Position numbers and translations under genes: made by a program. DNA of 20,471 bases, from the IMG/VR virus record IMGVR_UViG_3300012931_000083, positions 1 through 20,471 of that record. The stretch is one strand, 5' to 3'. The DNA is from a virus. Of this stretch, positions 15,224 through 20,471 are shown piece after piece (the stretch's first letter is position 1; each line of letters starts with the position of its first letter). The notes under the pieces were generated by a model, which saw nothing but the letters and a program-made list of their open reading frames with translations, made no database searches and was not told the DNA's origin.

Positions 15224-16471
15224 CTATACAATAAAATCTGTTCTATAACTCTTAAACAATAATGAATCATCTGTAAAAGACCCATTTAATTTATTATGCG
15301 TATACAATGCATAACGTCTTGCATCCATCAAGTGATCTTTAAACTTTACAGGGCTATCTATTTTCTCACCGTCTTTATTCGTTGCCCAGCTATAAGTTTC
15401 ATTTTCTTTAATCAAATTTAAAGAATCACTTTTTATAAAAATCTTTTGCCTTTGACAATAATCAATACCAAAGTTCACCGCTTTGTCTGCGGGTAATGCA
15501 TTAAACCCAGCATCGCATAAAGCCTGTATTCGATCAGGCTCTGCATTATCGCAATAAATAGGCTTCTTTTTATCAATGCCTATTTCAATCATTTTTTTAA
15601 TTAAACTTGATGTTATTAACTTTCGTTCATATATCAACTCTTCTTCATAACAACCATCATCTGAAGTTATTTCTTTTATCAAAGCCGTCGGATTATTAAA
15701 CCCGAAATCTAATCCGTATATAAAGTTATCGTTCTTAGGCATATTTTCAACCGTTTTATAATTAGGATAAATAATGCCTTCTAAACTTCCAAACTCCCCT
15801 TTTCTATATACACGCCAAAGATTTATATTTTGATCTTTTAATCTATCAAGTTCTTTTTCAAACTCTAAATCTTTATATAGGTTGTCCTCAATGTTTACGC
15901 ATATTTTTTTCGCACTATCATAATTATGTATAAAATGATAGTCATACAACCAAACAAACCTTGACACCGGATTAAAAGTAAATATCCTTTGACTATATCT
16001 TGATTTTCCACCTCTTAACCTAAGTTTAAGTATTTCACTATATACCTGTAAGGGTATCTCATTTGCTTCTTCCAGCCATATAAAATCAACATCTGTAATA
16101 GATTTTGCTTTCTCGTAGTCGTCTTTATTGTTAACACTTACAAAGTAAATCTCGGAAAATTGACCAGCCTTAGCAATCATTGACTGCTCATTAAGTTTAT
16201 AACTTATGCCAAACTTTTCAAACTCTTGTTTTATTATCGGGCTGCACGTTCTACGTATTGACGGTAATGATCTTCTTACAATCATTATCTTTATGCCGAT
16301 GCCTTTACTTTCATTTACCATTATTTCTAATGCTAACTTATCAGCAACCGCATAACTCTTCCCGCTTCCGGCACCGCCGTAGAGGATTAAATCTCTATCG
16401 CGACTTAAAAAGAATTCTTTAAATTTCAAAGAACTATAATTTGTATTATCTCTAAAATTAATCTTTTTCAA
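15224..16471 (-). CDS. terL: Terminase large subunit (ATPase-nuclease)
   Basis: 415 aa. The packaging motor that translocates and cuts DNA at the portal. The ATPase has Walker A GGAGSGKS at 32-39, Walker B VDFIWLEEA at 128-136 with the catalytic glutamate at 134/135, and the coupling segment FTFNPVS at 164-170. The RNase H-like nuclease has YGLDFGFNNPTALI (Asp255), YCDNAEPDRI (Asp308) and KDHLMDARRYALY (Asp383), giving the three acidic metal ligands. Length and motifs are complete. The start is a TTG, with GGAAG about six bases upstream and a 14-base overlap with the small subunit; no ATG exists before the Walker A motif. Confidence 0.95.
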   Translation of the reverse strand: MKKINFRDNTNYSSLKFKEFFLSRDRDLILYGGAGSGKSYAVADKLALEIMVNESKGIGIKIMIVRRSLPSIRRTCSPIIKQEFEKFGISYKLNEQSMIAKAGQFSEIYFVSVNNKDDYEKAKSITDVDFIWLEEANEIPLQVYSEILKLRLRGGKSRYSQRIFTFNPVSRFVWLYDYHFIHNYDSAKKICVNIEDNLYKDLEFEKELDRLKDQNINLWRVYRKGEFGSLEGIIYPNYKTVENMPKNDNFIYGLDFGFNNPTALIKEITSDDGCYEEELIYERKLITSSLIKKMIEIGIDKKKPIYCDNAEPDRIQALCDAGFNALPADKAVNFGIDYCQRQKIFIKSDSLNLIKENETYSWATNKDGEKIDSPVKFKDHLMDARRYALYTHNKLNGSFTDDSLLFKSYRTDFIV

Positions 16472-16727
16472 GTATTTCTTCCGGTATTATAACAATACTT
16501 CCAGAAAGCTTATTATCAATCTCTTGTTTCTCTTTTCCGTACGCTCTTTCAAAAGCTATGTTCCAAAATGCCGGATTGCCGTCTTTCATCTTTTCATTAA
16601 CAACATCTATATTTTCAAGTATAAACTTCTTTAACCTTGTTTTATATTTAGGTACTCTTTTTTTTTCAGGCGCTGGCTGATTAGTAGAACTGAATCTATA
16701 TGCTTTGCTTAAATTTTCTTCATTCAT
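16458..16727 (-). CDS. Terminase small subunit (short type)
   Basis: 89 aa immediately upstream of and overlapping the large subunit. The basic opening AYRFSSTNQPAPEKKRVPKY is typical of a class of short small subunits without a clear helix-turn-helix, and AFWNIAFERAYGKEKQEIDN matches the common W..l.eR.yGKp.q segment of terminase small subunits. It would recognise packaging DNA and regulate the ATPase. It lacks a good ribosome binding site; an in-frame stop lies 10 bases before the ATG, so the start is fixed. A remnant gene ends 17 bases upstream. Confidence 0.72.
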   Translation of the reverse strand: MNEENLSKAYRFSSTNQPAPEKKRVPKYKTRLKKFILENIDVVNEKMKDGNPAFWNIAFERAYGKEKQEIDNKLSGSIVIIPEEILEKD

Positions 16728-16744
16728 CGTTTTTATCTACGTTT

Positions 16745-16849
16745 CTAAACCTCAAACCATTCAAATCTTACTGAACAATCAGATGTTTCTCCAGATGTGT
16801 TTTGAATAGTTATTAAACAAGTTGAATCAGGTTTTAATATTCTTCCATG
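16745..16849 (-). pseudogene. Remnant of a small beta-rich gene (C-terminal end)
   Basis: 34 sense codons with no start codon, HGRILKPDSTCLITIQNTSG followed by ETSDCSVRFEWFEV and TAG. The strand-turn-strand pattern and the aromatic FEWFE ending look like the end of a beta-sandwich virion protein. A TAG precedes it in frame. An ATG overlapping the stop of the glycosyltransferase gene opens a nine-codon frame (MFYYSMEEY) that would join this frame after a two-base deletion. A broken gene, or a sequence error, is the simplest reading. It could also be non-coding. Confidence 0.4.
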
Positions 16850-16862
16850 CTATAATAAAACA

Positions 16863-17564
16863 TTATTGCTCAACCCTTTTAAAATTAACTATTGGTCTAT
16901 CGTCTTGGTCGTTTGGAGTATGGACGTACCCAGAATGCCCTATTTTGCAATTGCAGTCAAGATATATATCATACCCGATCTCTTTAGCTTTTTCGCAAAA
17001 TATAAAATCTTCACCCTTATATTTAATCTCACCCTTTTTGCCAATAAAAGGCATTTCAAAAATATTATAATCATACTTTTTAAATAAATCCAATAATACT
17101 TTTTTGTGCATTAAAAAGAATCCAAAGCCGCAGCCATCTATTTTTAACAATCCATTGCTTTGTTCAAGTAAAGGATTATAAGCATCGAGCGTATCATTAA
17201 TTAAATATGAGCAAATAAACCGATCAGTAGGGTGCCTCTTTAAATAAGACCCTGTTAACAGGTTAAGGTTATTTATATCAAATGTTTTTAATAAATTTAT
17301 AAAGCTTTCAAAAGTAAATGTTTGATCAGAGTCAATCCATAATACTACATCATAATTATCAGGATGATCAATTATTTGCCTTGCTAATACATTTCTGCTT
17401 TCCGGAATGTAGCCATGATCTGTATAAGCGTAAGTCGGAAAAAACCCATTACAAAACAATTTATTTATAAATAACATCATAGTTTTATATGATGCGTTGT
17501 CTATTGTTTTGAGAACGGGTTGCAGGATTGCTATTCGTCTATATTTTTGAATTAAATCTTTCAA
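16863..17564 (-). CDS. GT-A-type glycosyltransferase (family 2-like)
   Basis: The frame is open from a TTG at 17636 (257 aa), but a TTG at 17564 has AAAGG seven bases upstream and lies behind a TATAAT, so I prefer the 233-aa form (LKDLIQKYRRIAILQ...). Motifs in 257-aa numbering: strand IAILQPVL at 35-42, PESRNVLARQII at 78-89, LWIDSDQTF with the metal-binding DSD at 102-104, GCGFGFFLMHKKVL at 168-181, KGEDFIFCEKAKEIGYDIYL with the acidic pair at 209-210, and KIGHSG at 231-236. These are the order and spacing of nucleotide-sugar glycosyltransferases. Substrate is unknown: virion proteins, host surface glycan, or modified DNA bases are possible. Its location next to the terminase genes is unusual. 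Confidence 0.78.
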   Translation of the reverse strand: MKDLIQKYRRIAILQPVLKTIDNASYKTMMLFINKLFCNGFFPTYAYTDHGYIPESRNVLARQIIDHPDNYDVVLWIDSDQTFTFESFINLLKTFDINNLNLLTGSYLKRHPTDRFICSYLINDTLDAYNPLLEQSNGLLKIDGCGFGFFLMHKKVLLDLFKKYDYNIFEMPFIGKKGEIKYKGEDFIFCEKAKEIGYDIYLDCNCKIGHSGYVHTPNDQDDRPIVNFKRVEQ

Positions 17565-17584
17565 ACAATTACCTTTAATATAAT

Positions 17585-17615
17585 GCCGGTTTTTTATTAT
17601 ATTGGATATACCGGC
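17585..17615 (-). promoter_or_regulatory. Palindrome around a TATAAT ahead of the glycosyltransferase gene
   Basis: GCCGGT at 17610-17615 and ACCGGC at 17585-17590 (read on the minus strand) are inverted and flank a TATAAT hexamer at 17596-17601. No convincing -35 box lies 16-18 bases upstream. The layout would suit a promoter with an overlapping operator, or a leader hairpin. Predicted transcripts would begin just before AAAGG and the TTG at 17564. Confidence 0.4.
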
Positions 17616-17645
17616 GGAAAATCCTTGTTTCCGCAACGTTTTGGA

Positions 17646-17668
17646 ATGACGGATTAATGTTCCGTCAT
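17646..17668 (-). repeat. Perfect hairpin between 71-aa gene and glycosyltransferase gene
   Basis: ATGACGGA at one arm and TCCGTCAT at the other, 8 bp with a 7-base loop. No U-run follows on either strand, so it is not a canonical intrinsic terminator. It may be a protein-binding palindrome or an mRNA stabilising or processing element at the end of the 71-aa gene's transcript. Confidence 0.5.
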
Positions 17669-17701
17669 CTATATTATCGGCATGATTGATACTTTTTTGT
17701 A

Positions 17702-17917
17702 TTATTTATCAAATAAATTTTTAATTAATTCATCTATTCGGGTAGGTTTTTTCTTTTGAGCTTTTATTATATTAACAATTTTTCTATATCGGCGTGTTTT
17801 TCTGGCGTGTTTATGTCCATTTTGTTCTAAAATATAAACAAACTTAAAATATACTTTTAACAAACTATATAAATCTTTTTCTTTTATTGCTGTTAAAAGC
17901 TTTTTCGCTATATACAT
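17702..17917 (-). CDS. Small basic hypothetical protein (71 aa)
   Basis: 71 aa, AAGGA four to five bases ahead of the ATG. Starts MYIAKKLLTAIKEKDLYSLL and has a very basic middle (HKHARKTRRYRKIVNIIKAQ) followed by KKKPTRIDELIKNLFDK. Two or three helices with high net positive charge suggest nucleic-acid or membrane contact, but no family is recognised. It lies between two hairpin clusters, so it may be transcribed as a separate unit. Confidence 0.62.
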   Translation of the reverse strand: MYIAKKLLTAIKEKDLYSLLKVYFKFVYILEQNGHKHARKTRRYRKIVNIIKAQKKKPTRIDELIKNLFDK

Positions 17918-17935
17918 ATTTTCCTTAACAAAATA

Positions 17936-17955
17936 AGCGGGTTTTTACGCCCGCT
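17936..17955 (-). terminator. Hairpin with short U-rich tail (probable terminator)
   Basis: On the transcribed strand AGCGGG pairs with CCCGCT around an 8-base A-rich loop, followed by TATTTTGTT. It lies about 40 bases past the end of the membrane protein gene and 20 bases before the start of the 71-aa gene. A second small hairpin, ACCTC-GTAT-GAGGT, is at 17975-17988. Together they probably reduce read-through from the 19.2 kb promoter. Confidence 0.55.
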
Positions 17956-17993
17956 ATGTTGGAGTTTATTACAAACCTCATACGAGGTAAGTT

Positions 17994-18431
17994 TCATTTA
18001 AGATAATCAAATTCATCATAATTTTTATTAAATCCAATAAACAATAATTTGTTATTTGCTCTGAATTTTGCAAAAGCTAAATTAGAATTATACTTTATAA
18101 TATCTTTTAATAAATCTTGTTGAATTTTAAGCTTTTCTTGCATATAATTATTATTCTCAATATTAACAAACTTTCCTGATTGATTTAATTTATAATAATC
18201 AGCCTCAATATTTTTTAACATTTCCCGTTTTAATTCAATATTTTTAGCATTAATCATAAATTGATTTTTTGCGTCAATATAAGTAAACATGTAACAAAAT
18301 ACTATAAAAAACATTATAACGGAAAAAATCCACATTATAGGACAAAACATATCATCCCATAAACCCCAACAAAAAACCTGACCTAAAATTGCTAAAACAA
18401 TTATTACAAAAATTAAAATTATCCATATCAT
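17994..18431 (-). CDS. Two-TM membrane protein with cytoplasmic helical tail (145 aa)
   Basis: The frame extends to a GTG at 18461, but AAAAAAGGAG lies five bases before the ATG at 18431, so the 145-aa form is preferred. Residues 1-20 (MIWIILIFVIIVLAILGQVF) and about 30-52 (CPIMWIFSVIMFFIVFCYMF) are hydrophobic segments with a short connecting loop (CWGLWDDMF). The remainder, residues 55-145, is soluble, Lys/Asn-rich and helical. No lysis or transport family is recognised; a holin-like or phage-exclusion function is possible on topology alone. It is co-transcribed after the 102-aa coiled-coil gene, 13 bases away. Confidence 0.65.
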   Translation of the reverse strand: MIWIILIFVIIVLAILGQVFCWGLWDDMFCPIMWIFSVIMFFIVFCYMFTYIDAKNQFMINAKNIELKREMLKNIEADYYKLNQSGKFVNIENNNYMQEKLKIQQDLLKDIIKYNSNLAFAKFRANNKLLFIGFNKNYDEFDYLK

Positions 18432-18444
18432 ATTTACTCCTTTT

Positions 18445-18753
18445 TTATTCGTCATCCTCACGCTCTTTTAGTTCTTTATCAAATTCCGCAAGATAAAATT
18501 CTTTACATGCCTCCTTTGCTTCTTCATGTGCTTTCTTTTCTGAACTCAACTCAACCAGCTTGTTAATGTTCAAGTTGTCAAAATTCTTTAATTCTGTATC
18601 AATCTGACTTTCAATCTCAACAATTCTTTTGCTTGCTTCGTCAAAGACGCTTTCAAATTTTCTTTTTGTCTCCCTGCGTTTGAATGGCTTTTTTGCCAGA
18701 TCAATAAATTCTTTTCCCTTACCATAAAATTCGTCAAAAATTCCTTTTCCCAT
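18445..18753 (-). CDS. Coiled-coil hypothetical protein (102 aa)
   Basis: 102 aa, AAGGAGAATTTT upstream of the ATG. Starts MGKGIFDEFYGKGKEFIDLA followed by a basic patch (KKPFKRRETKRKFES) and a long charged helix to the C-terminus (ending ELKEREDDE). Almost no prolines or glycines after residue 15, so an extended coiled coil is likely. No family is recognised. It is the second gene behind the consensus promoter and sits eleven bases after the 127-aa gene. Confidence 0.65.
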   Translation of the reverse strand: MGKGIFDEFYGKGKEFIDLAKKPFKRRETKRKFESVFDEASKRIVEIESQIDTELKNFDNLNINKLVELSSEKKAHEEAKEACKEFYLAEFDKELKEREDDE

Positions 18754-18764
18754 AAAATTCTCCT

Positions 18765-19148
18765 TTAATTTTTTTCACTATATTTATAAACCTTTCGCTT
18801 GAAAGGAATATTTTTTATTGTTGCAAGATCATGTAATGATATCCATATAGAGTTTAGCATGTCGGTGGAACAAGTTATTGTAATAGGTGCCACTGTTGCA
18901 ATTTGATTTAATGGGACTGCCGCCGCTTGATGACTAAAACCAACAGCAAAATTTGAAATTTCTGATCCCCAAGCCCAACTCATTTTATTTTCTTGCCCTT
19001 TAAACCATCCTTTATTGAAATAACTAATAAATTTTCTGGGTTCGCCGTCAAGCATATATTTCATATCCCCACTCCATACGTTCGGTATAGTATCACTATC
19101 TCCAACCCACGCATAAATTTTACCATTTTCTAAACTGTCTACTGCCAT
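18765..19148 (-). CDS. Hypothetical protein (127 aa) directly behind consensus promoter
   Basis: 127 aa starting MAVDSLENGKIYAWVGDSDT, with GAGGTGAG just before the ATG. Rich in Trp (VWSGDM, KGWFKGQ, MSWAWGSE) and beta-like, with a Val/Ile/Thr-rich region (NQIATVAPITITCSTDML) and a basic end (FKRKVYKYSEKN). No family is recognised and no signal peptide or TM segment is seen. The predicted transcript starts about 11 bases upstream, so this is the first and presumably best-expressed product of the operon. A structural or host-interacting protein is possible. Confidence 0.65.
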   Translation of the reverse strand: MAVDSLENGKIYAWVGDSDTIPNVWSGDMKYMLDGEPRKFISYFNKGWFKGQENKMSWAWGSEISNFAVGFSHQAAAVPLNQIATVAPITITCSTDMLNSIWISLHDLATIKNIPFKRKVYKYSEKN

Positions 19149-19165
19149 AACTCACCTCACTATTT

Positions 19166-19194
19166 ATTATAATTTATTTTTATTTATTTGTCAA
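19166..19194 (-). promoter_or_regulatory. Consensus sigma70-type promoter
   Basis: On the minus strand TTGACA at 19189-19194 is followed after 17 bases by TATAAT at 19166-19171, an exact match in both hexamers and spacing. The spacer is A/T only. Transcription should start near 19159, leaving a leader of about 11 bases that is little more than the GTGAGGTGAG ribosome binding site of the 127-aa gene. The -35 box lies inside the last codons of the 39-aa gene. Confidence 0.88.
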
Positions 19195-19299
19195 GCGTTT
19201 TACTAAAACATTTATTTCGTTTATAATATTTTTTAATTTTCTATTTCCTTTTGAATTATAAACATAATAAGAAGCATCGCTTTTTAATTTTTCTATCAT
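19180..19299 (-). CDS. Small hypothetical protein (39 aa)
   Basis: 39 codons from the ATG at 19299 (MIEKLKSDASYYVYNSKGNR...) to TAA at 19180; Lys/Asn-rich, predicted helical. It follows the 45-aa gene with one base between stop and start, and uses AAAGGA inside that gene's last codons as ribosome binding site. Its final codons contain the -35 element of the promoter that drives the downstream genes. Function unknown; it may persist partly because of the promoter it carries. Confidence 0.5.
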   Translation of the reverse strand: MIEKLKSDASYYVYNSKGNRKLKNIINEINVLVKRLTNK

Positions 19300-19317
19300 A
19301 TTATTTACCGTCCTTTA
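19294..19317 (-). repeat. 24-bp repeated gene junction, copy 1
   Basis: Identical over 24 bases to 20082-20105. Contains the end of one gene (GACGGTAAATAA), AAAGGA as ribosome site, and the ATG of the next. A diverged third copy is at about 19434-19457. Confidence 0.9.
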
Positions 19318-19438
19318 ATTCAAAATATTCAAAACTATTTTCTTTTACTCTTCTTTGTTTATTACAAAACCAACACTCAAATATTATTAAATTATCCGCC
19401 CAATGATAACGCTCATACCAACTATGAATAAGTTTCAT
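19301..19438 (-). CDS. Small CxxC protein (45 aa)
   Basis: 45 codons from the ATG at 19438 to TAA at 19301: MKLIHSWYERYHWADNLIIF, then ECWFCNKQRR and a charged end finishing FELKDGK. Two cysteines in CWFC spacing (residues 22 and 25) suggest half a zinc knuckle that may dimerise or use His5/His12 as further ligands. AAAGGATGG, the end of the upstream 94-aa gene, serves as ribosome site. The family is not recognised. The junctions on both sides are versions of a recurring motif. Confidence 0.55.
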   Translation of the reverse strand: MKLIHSWYERYHWADNLIIFECWFCNKQRRVKENSFEYFELKDGK

Positions 19439-19443
19439 TTTAT

Positions 19444-19728
19444 TTACCATCCTTTATATTTCGAAAGTATTTTTTTAATAATTGCTGTATCACATAATAA
19501 TGTACAGTCTATATCACAATCAATACAATTTTTATTAATAATAACTTCTATTTTTTCAATCAATTCGTTTTGTGTTTGCTGGGCGGCTTCGAGGTCTTTT
19601 AACATAGACTCGTAAAATTGCATTGCTTCCAATTTTTTAATAGAAAAATCCATTGACATTGGAATTATCCTATTTTTAACTTCATCATAATCTTCTTTTA
19701 ATTTTTCAATTATTTTTTCTATTTGCAT
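19444..19728 (-). CDS. DLEAAQQTQNELI-family hypothetical protein, copy 1 (94 aa)
   Basis: The frame extends to 19743, but AGGAG seven bases before the ATG at 19728 favours a 94-aa product starting MQIEKIIEKLKEDYDEVKN. Predicted helical throughout. The middle carries DLEAAQQTQNELI, shared with the 80-aa gene at 20089-20331; the C-terminus differs and contains four Cys (CIDCDIDCTLLC), a possible metal-binding cluster. It overlaps the 29-aa gene by 23 bases. No known function; together with its paralogue it defines a small repeated family. Confidence 0.65.
   Translation of the reverse strand: MQIEKIIEKLKEDYDEVKNRIIPMSMDFSIKKLEAMQFYESMLKDLEAAQQTQNELIEKIEVIINKNCIDCDIDCTLLCDTAIIKKILSKYKGW
19568..19596 (-). 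repeat. 29-bp direct repeat, copy 1 (codes DLEAAQQTQN)
   Basis: Identical over 29 bases to 20174-20202, 606 bp apart. About 16 of 29 bases are G or C, in contrast with the A/T-rich surroundings. In both copies it is read in the same frame. Confidence 0.92.
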
Positions 19729-19795
19729 TTTCAAACTCCTCATAAGCCTTTGGATAATTAGTTTTTATCTCATTCCAAAATTTAGCATCAAACAT
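19706..19795 (-). CDS. Mini-protein (29 aa) with EEFEN C-terminus
   Basis: 29 codons from the ATG at 19795, MFDAKFWNEIKTNYPKAYEE, then FENANRKNN and TGA. AGGAG lies six bases upstream of the ATG, a very good site for such a short frame. The EEFEN codons contain the AGGAG used by the next gene, and the same coding arrangement occurs in the 47-aa gene at 20318-20461. The NYPKAYEEFE segment resembles short phage sequences of the type YPKAWEKF..W. Possibly a real peptide or mainly a translation-coupling leader. Confidence 0.5.
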   Translation of the reverse strand: MFDAKFWNEIKTNYPKAYEEFENANRKNN

Positions 19796-20087
19796 ATTTT
19801 ACTCCTGTATGACTAAATTTCAAAGTGCAATGTATTGCATCTGAGTCATAACGAAAATCTCCACCACCTGATTTCCATAATTTTATAACCTCATAGTAAA
19901 TATTTTCATTATTTTTGGTTTTACCCATGATAATCTTTAATCCTATTTCACAATCAATGTATCGACCTTTATCATCAAACACAATCGGGAACTTGTCTTT
20001 GCCTGTCCATACTGAAGTATTATACCAGATATCTTTTATATACTTAGGCATTCCGCTTCTTCCTTTTTTTAAAAATTCAAGTATCAT
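19788..20087 (-). CDS. Hypothetical protein (99 aa)
   Basis: 99 aa from the ATG at 20087 (MILEFLKKGRSGMPKYIKDI...). A second ATG at residue 13 has AAGGA nine bases upstream, so an 87-aa form is equally possible. Mixed alpha/beta: WYNTSVWTGKDKFPIVFDDK, then GRYIDCEIGLKIIMGKTK and an end GGGDFRYDSDAIHCTLKFSH. No recognised domain; the alternating hydrophobic strands suggest a small beta barrel. It begins at the recurring AAAGGACGGTAAATAATATG junction and ends inside the start of the 29-aa gene (8-base overlap). Confidence 0.62.
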   Translation of the reverse strand: MILEFLKKGRSGMPKYIKDIWYNTSVWTGKDKFPIVFDDKGRYIDCEIGLKIIMGKTKNNENIYYEVIKLWKSGGGDFRYDSDAIHCTLKFSHTGVKYV

Positions 20088-20105
20088 ATTATTTACCGTC
20101 CTTTA
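20082..20105 (-). repeat. 24-bp repeated gene junction, copy 2
   Basis: Partner of 19294-19317; joins the 80-aa gene to the 99-aa gene. Confidence 0.9.
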
Positions 20106-20331
20106 TTAATAAAGCAATTATATTTATAAATGTTTTTTCATCAAAATATTTGCTTAATTCATTTATCAATTCATTTTGTGTTTGCTGGGCGGCTTCGAGG
20201 TCGGGTAAAATTTGATTTATTAATTCCCGTTTGCCTCTTATCTTTCCATTAGTTATTATTTCATTGTTTGGAGACTCACAAATCATTTCTGATATATTTT
20301 TCACCTTTTCAATTATTTTATTTATTGTCAT
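20089..20331 (-). CDS. DLEAAQQTQNELI-family hypothetical protein, copy 2 (80 aa)
   Basis: The frame reaches a TTG at 20346, but AGGAG lies seven to eight bases before the ATG at 20331, giving 80 aa: MTINKIIEKVKNISEMICES... with DLEAAQQTQNELI in the middle and an end KTFINIIALLIKDGK. N-terminus (I.KIIEK.K) and core are shared with the 94-aa gene; the rest is not. Its last codons AAA GAC GGT AAA TAA form the AAAGGA-type ribosome site of the 99-aa gene. Overlaps the 47-aa gene by 14 bases. Confidence 0.65.
   Translation of the reverse strand: MTINKIIEKVKNISEMICESPNNEIITNGKIRGKRELINQILPDLEAAQQTQNELINELSKYFDEKTFINIIALLIKDGK
20174..20202 (-). repeat. 29-bp direct repeat, copy 2 (codes DLEAAQQTQN)
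   Basis: Exact partner of 19568-19596. Flanking identity continues one mismatch further through CAATTC on the plus strand and then fades. Confidence 0.92.
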
Positions 20332-20461
20332 TCTCAAACTCCTCAAAAATATTATTTAAAATTTCTTCTTTAATTCTATCAGTAATAAAAAGTTGTGCAC
20401 CGTCAACATCTTTAAAACCCTTATCAAGCCCGTTTAAAATTTTTTGTTTTATATCATCCAT
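20318..20461 (-). CDS. Small hypothetical protein (47 aa) with EEFEN C-terminus
   Basis: 47 codons from the ATG at 20461, MDDIKQKILNGLDKGFKDVD..., ending NNIFEEFENDNK and TAA. An in-frame TAA lies two codons upstream, so the start is fixed; the window edge prevents a view of the full ribosome binding site. The EEFEN codons carry the AGGAG of the next gene, as in the 29-aa gene. No recognised family. Confidence 0.55.
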   Translation of the reverse strand: MDDIKQKILNGLDKGFKDVDGAQLFITDRIKEEILNNIFEEFENDNK

Positions 20462-20471
20462 TTTTTACATC

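Noticed and set aside
16839-16868. Nine-codon gene MFYYSMEEY after the glycosyltransferase gene
   Set aside because: Too short to support alone; treated as part of the possible broken gene.
17994-18461. 155-aa start of the two-TM protein at 18461
   Set aside because: That start is a GTG overlapping the upstream gene, without a site; AAGGAG is placed for the ATG at 18431.
1-20471. Stop-codon reassignment
   Set aside because: TAA, TAG and TGA all end well-supported genes, and ATGA overlaps use TGA as stop.

Overview
The window is one end-to-end stretch of a tailed-phage (or prophage) genome from a low-G+C bacterial lineage. Every gene I can support is on the minus strand, so transcription runs from high to low coordinates and the genes are described in that order. 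The code is standard: TGA is used as a stop in several ATGA overlaps. Most genes have strong purine-rich ribosome binding sites (AGGAG / AAAGGA), and one promoter matches the sigma70 consensus exactly. This suggests a host with ordinary Shine-Dalgarno initiation and a sigma70-type polymerase (for example Firmicutes or Spirochaetes) and argues against Bacteroidota. The host itself cannot be named from the sequence.

Right end (about 20471-19180): a tightly packed array of seven small genes (29 to 99 aa) of unknown function. It looks like tandem-duplicated modules. Two of the genes share a 29-bp, relatively G+C-rich core encoding DLEAAQQTQNELI, the genes just upstream of them share an EEFEN C-terminus that doubles as the next ribosome binding site, and a gene junction of about 24 bp recurs. 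The array ends in a TTGACA-N17-TATAAT promoter embedded in the last small gene.

Middle-right (19148-16863): a 127-aa unknown protein directly behind that promoter, a 102-aa coiled-coil protein, a two-TM membrane protein, a basic 71-aa protein, several hairpins, and a GT-A-type glycosyltransferase beside the packaging genes. A remnant of a small beta-rich gene lies between the glycosyltransferase and the terminase genes.

Packaging and head (16727-8796): small terminase, large terminase, a portal fused to a MuF-like C-terminal domain, two small proteins (one membrane-anchored), a strong intrinsic terminator, a Mu gpI-type protease with a nested in-frame scaffold start, a decoration-type protein, a Mu gpT-type major capsid protein, a short beta protein, and a head-tail connector.

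Neck and tail (8799-1): a Mu gpG / tail-S-type completion protein, tail terminator, a 58-aa protein, a tail tube protein with an inserted domain, a tail assembly chaperone with a -1 frameshift extension, tape measure, distal tail protein, a baseplate hub with a jelly-roll-like insertion, and the N-terminal part of a tail fibre built of 17-residue NSFFG..SG..NTTG repeats that runs off the left edge. There is no sheath gene, so the particle is inferred to be a siphovirus-like virion with a Mu-type head. No transposase, integrase, lysis enzyme, replication gene, tRNA or CRISPR array is visible.
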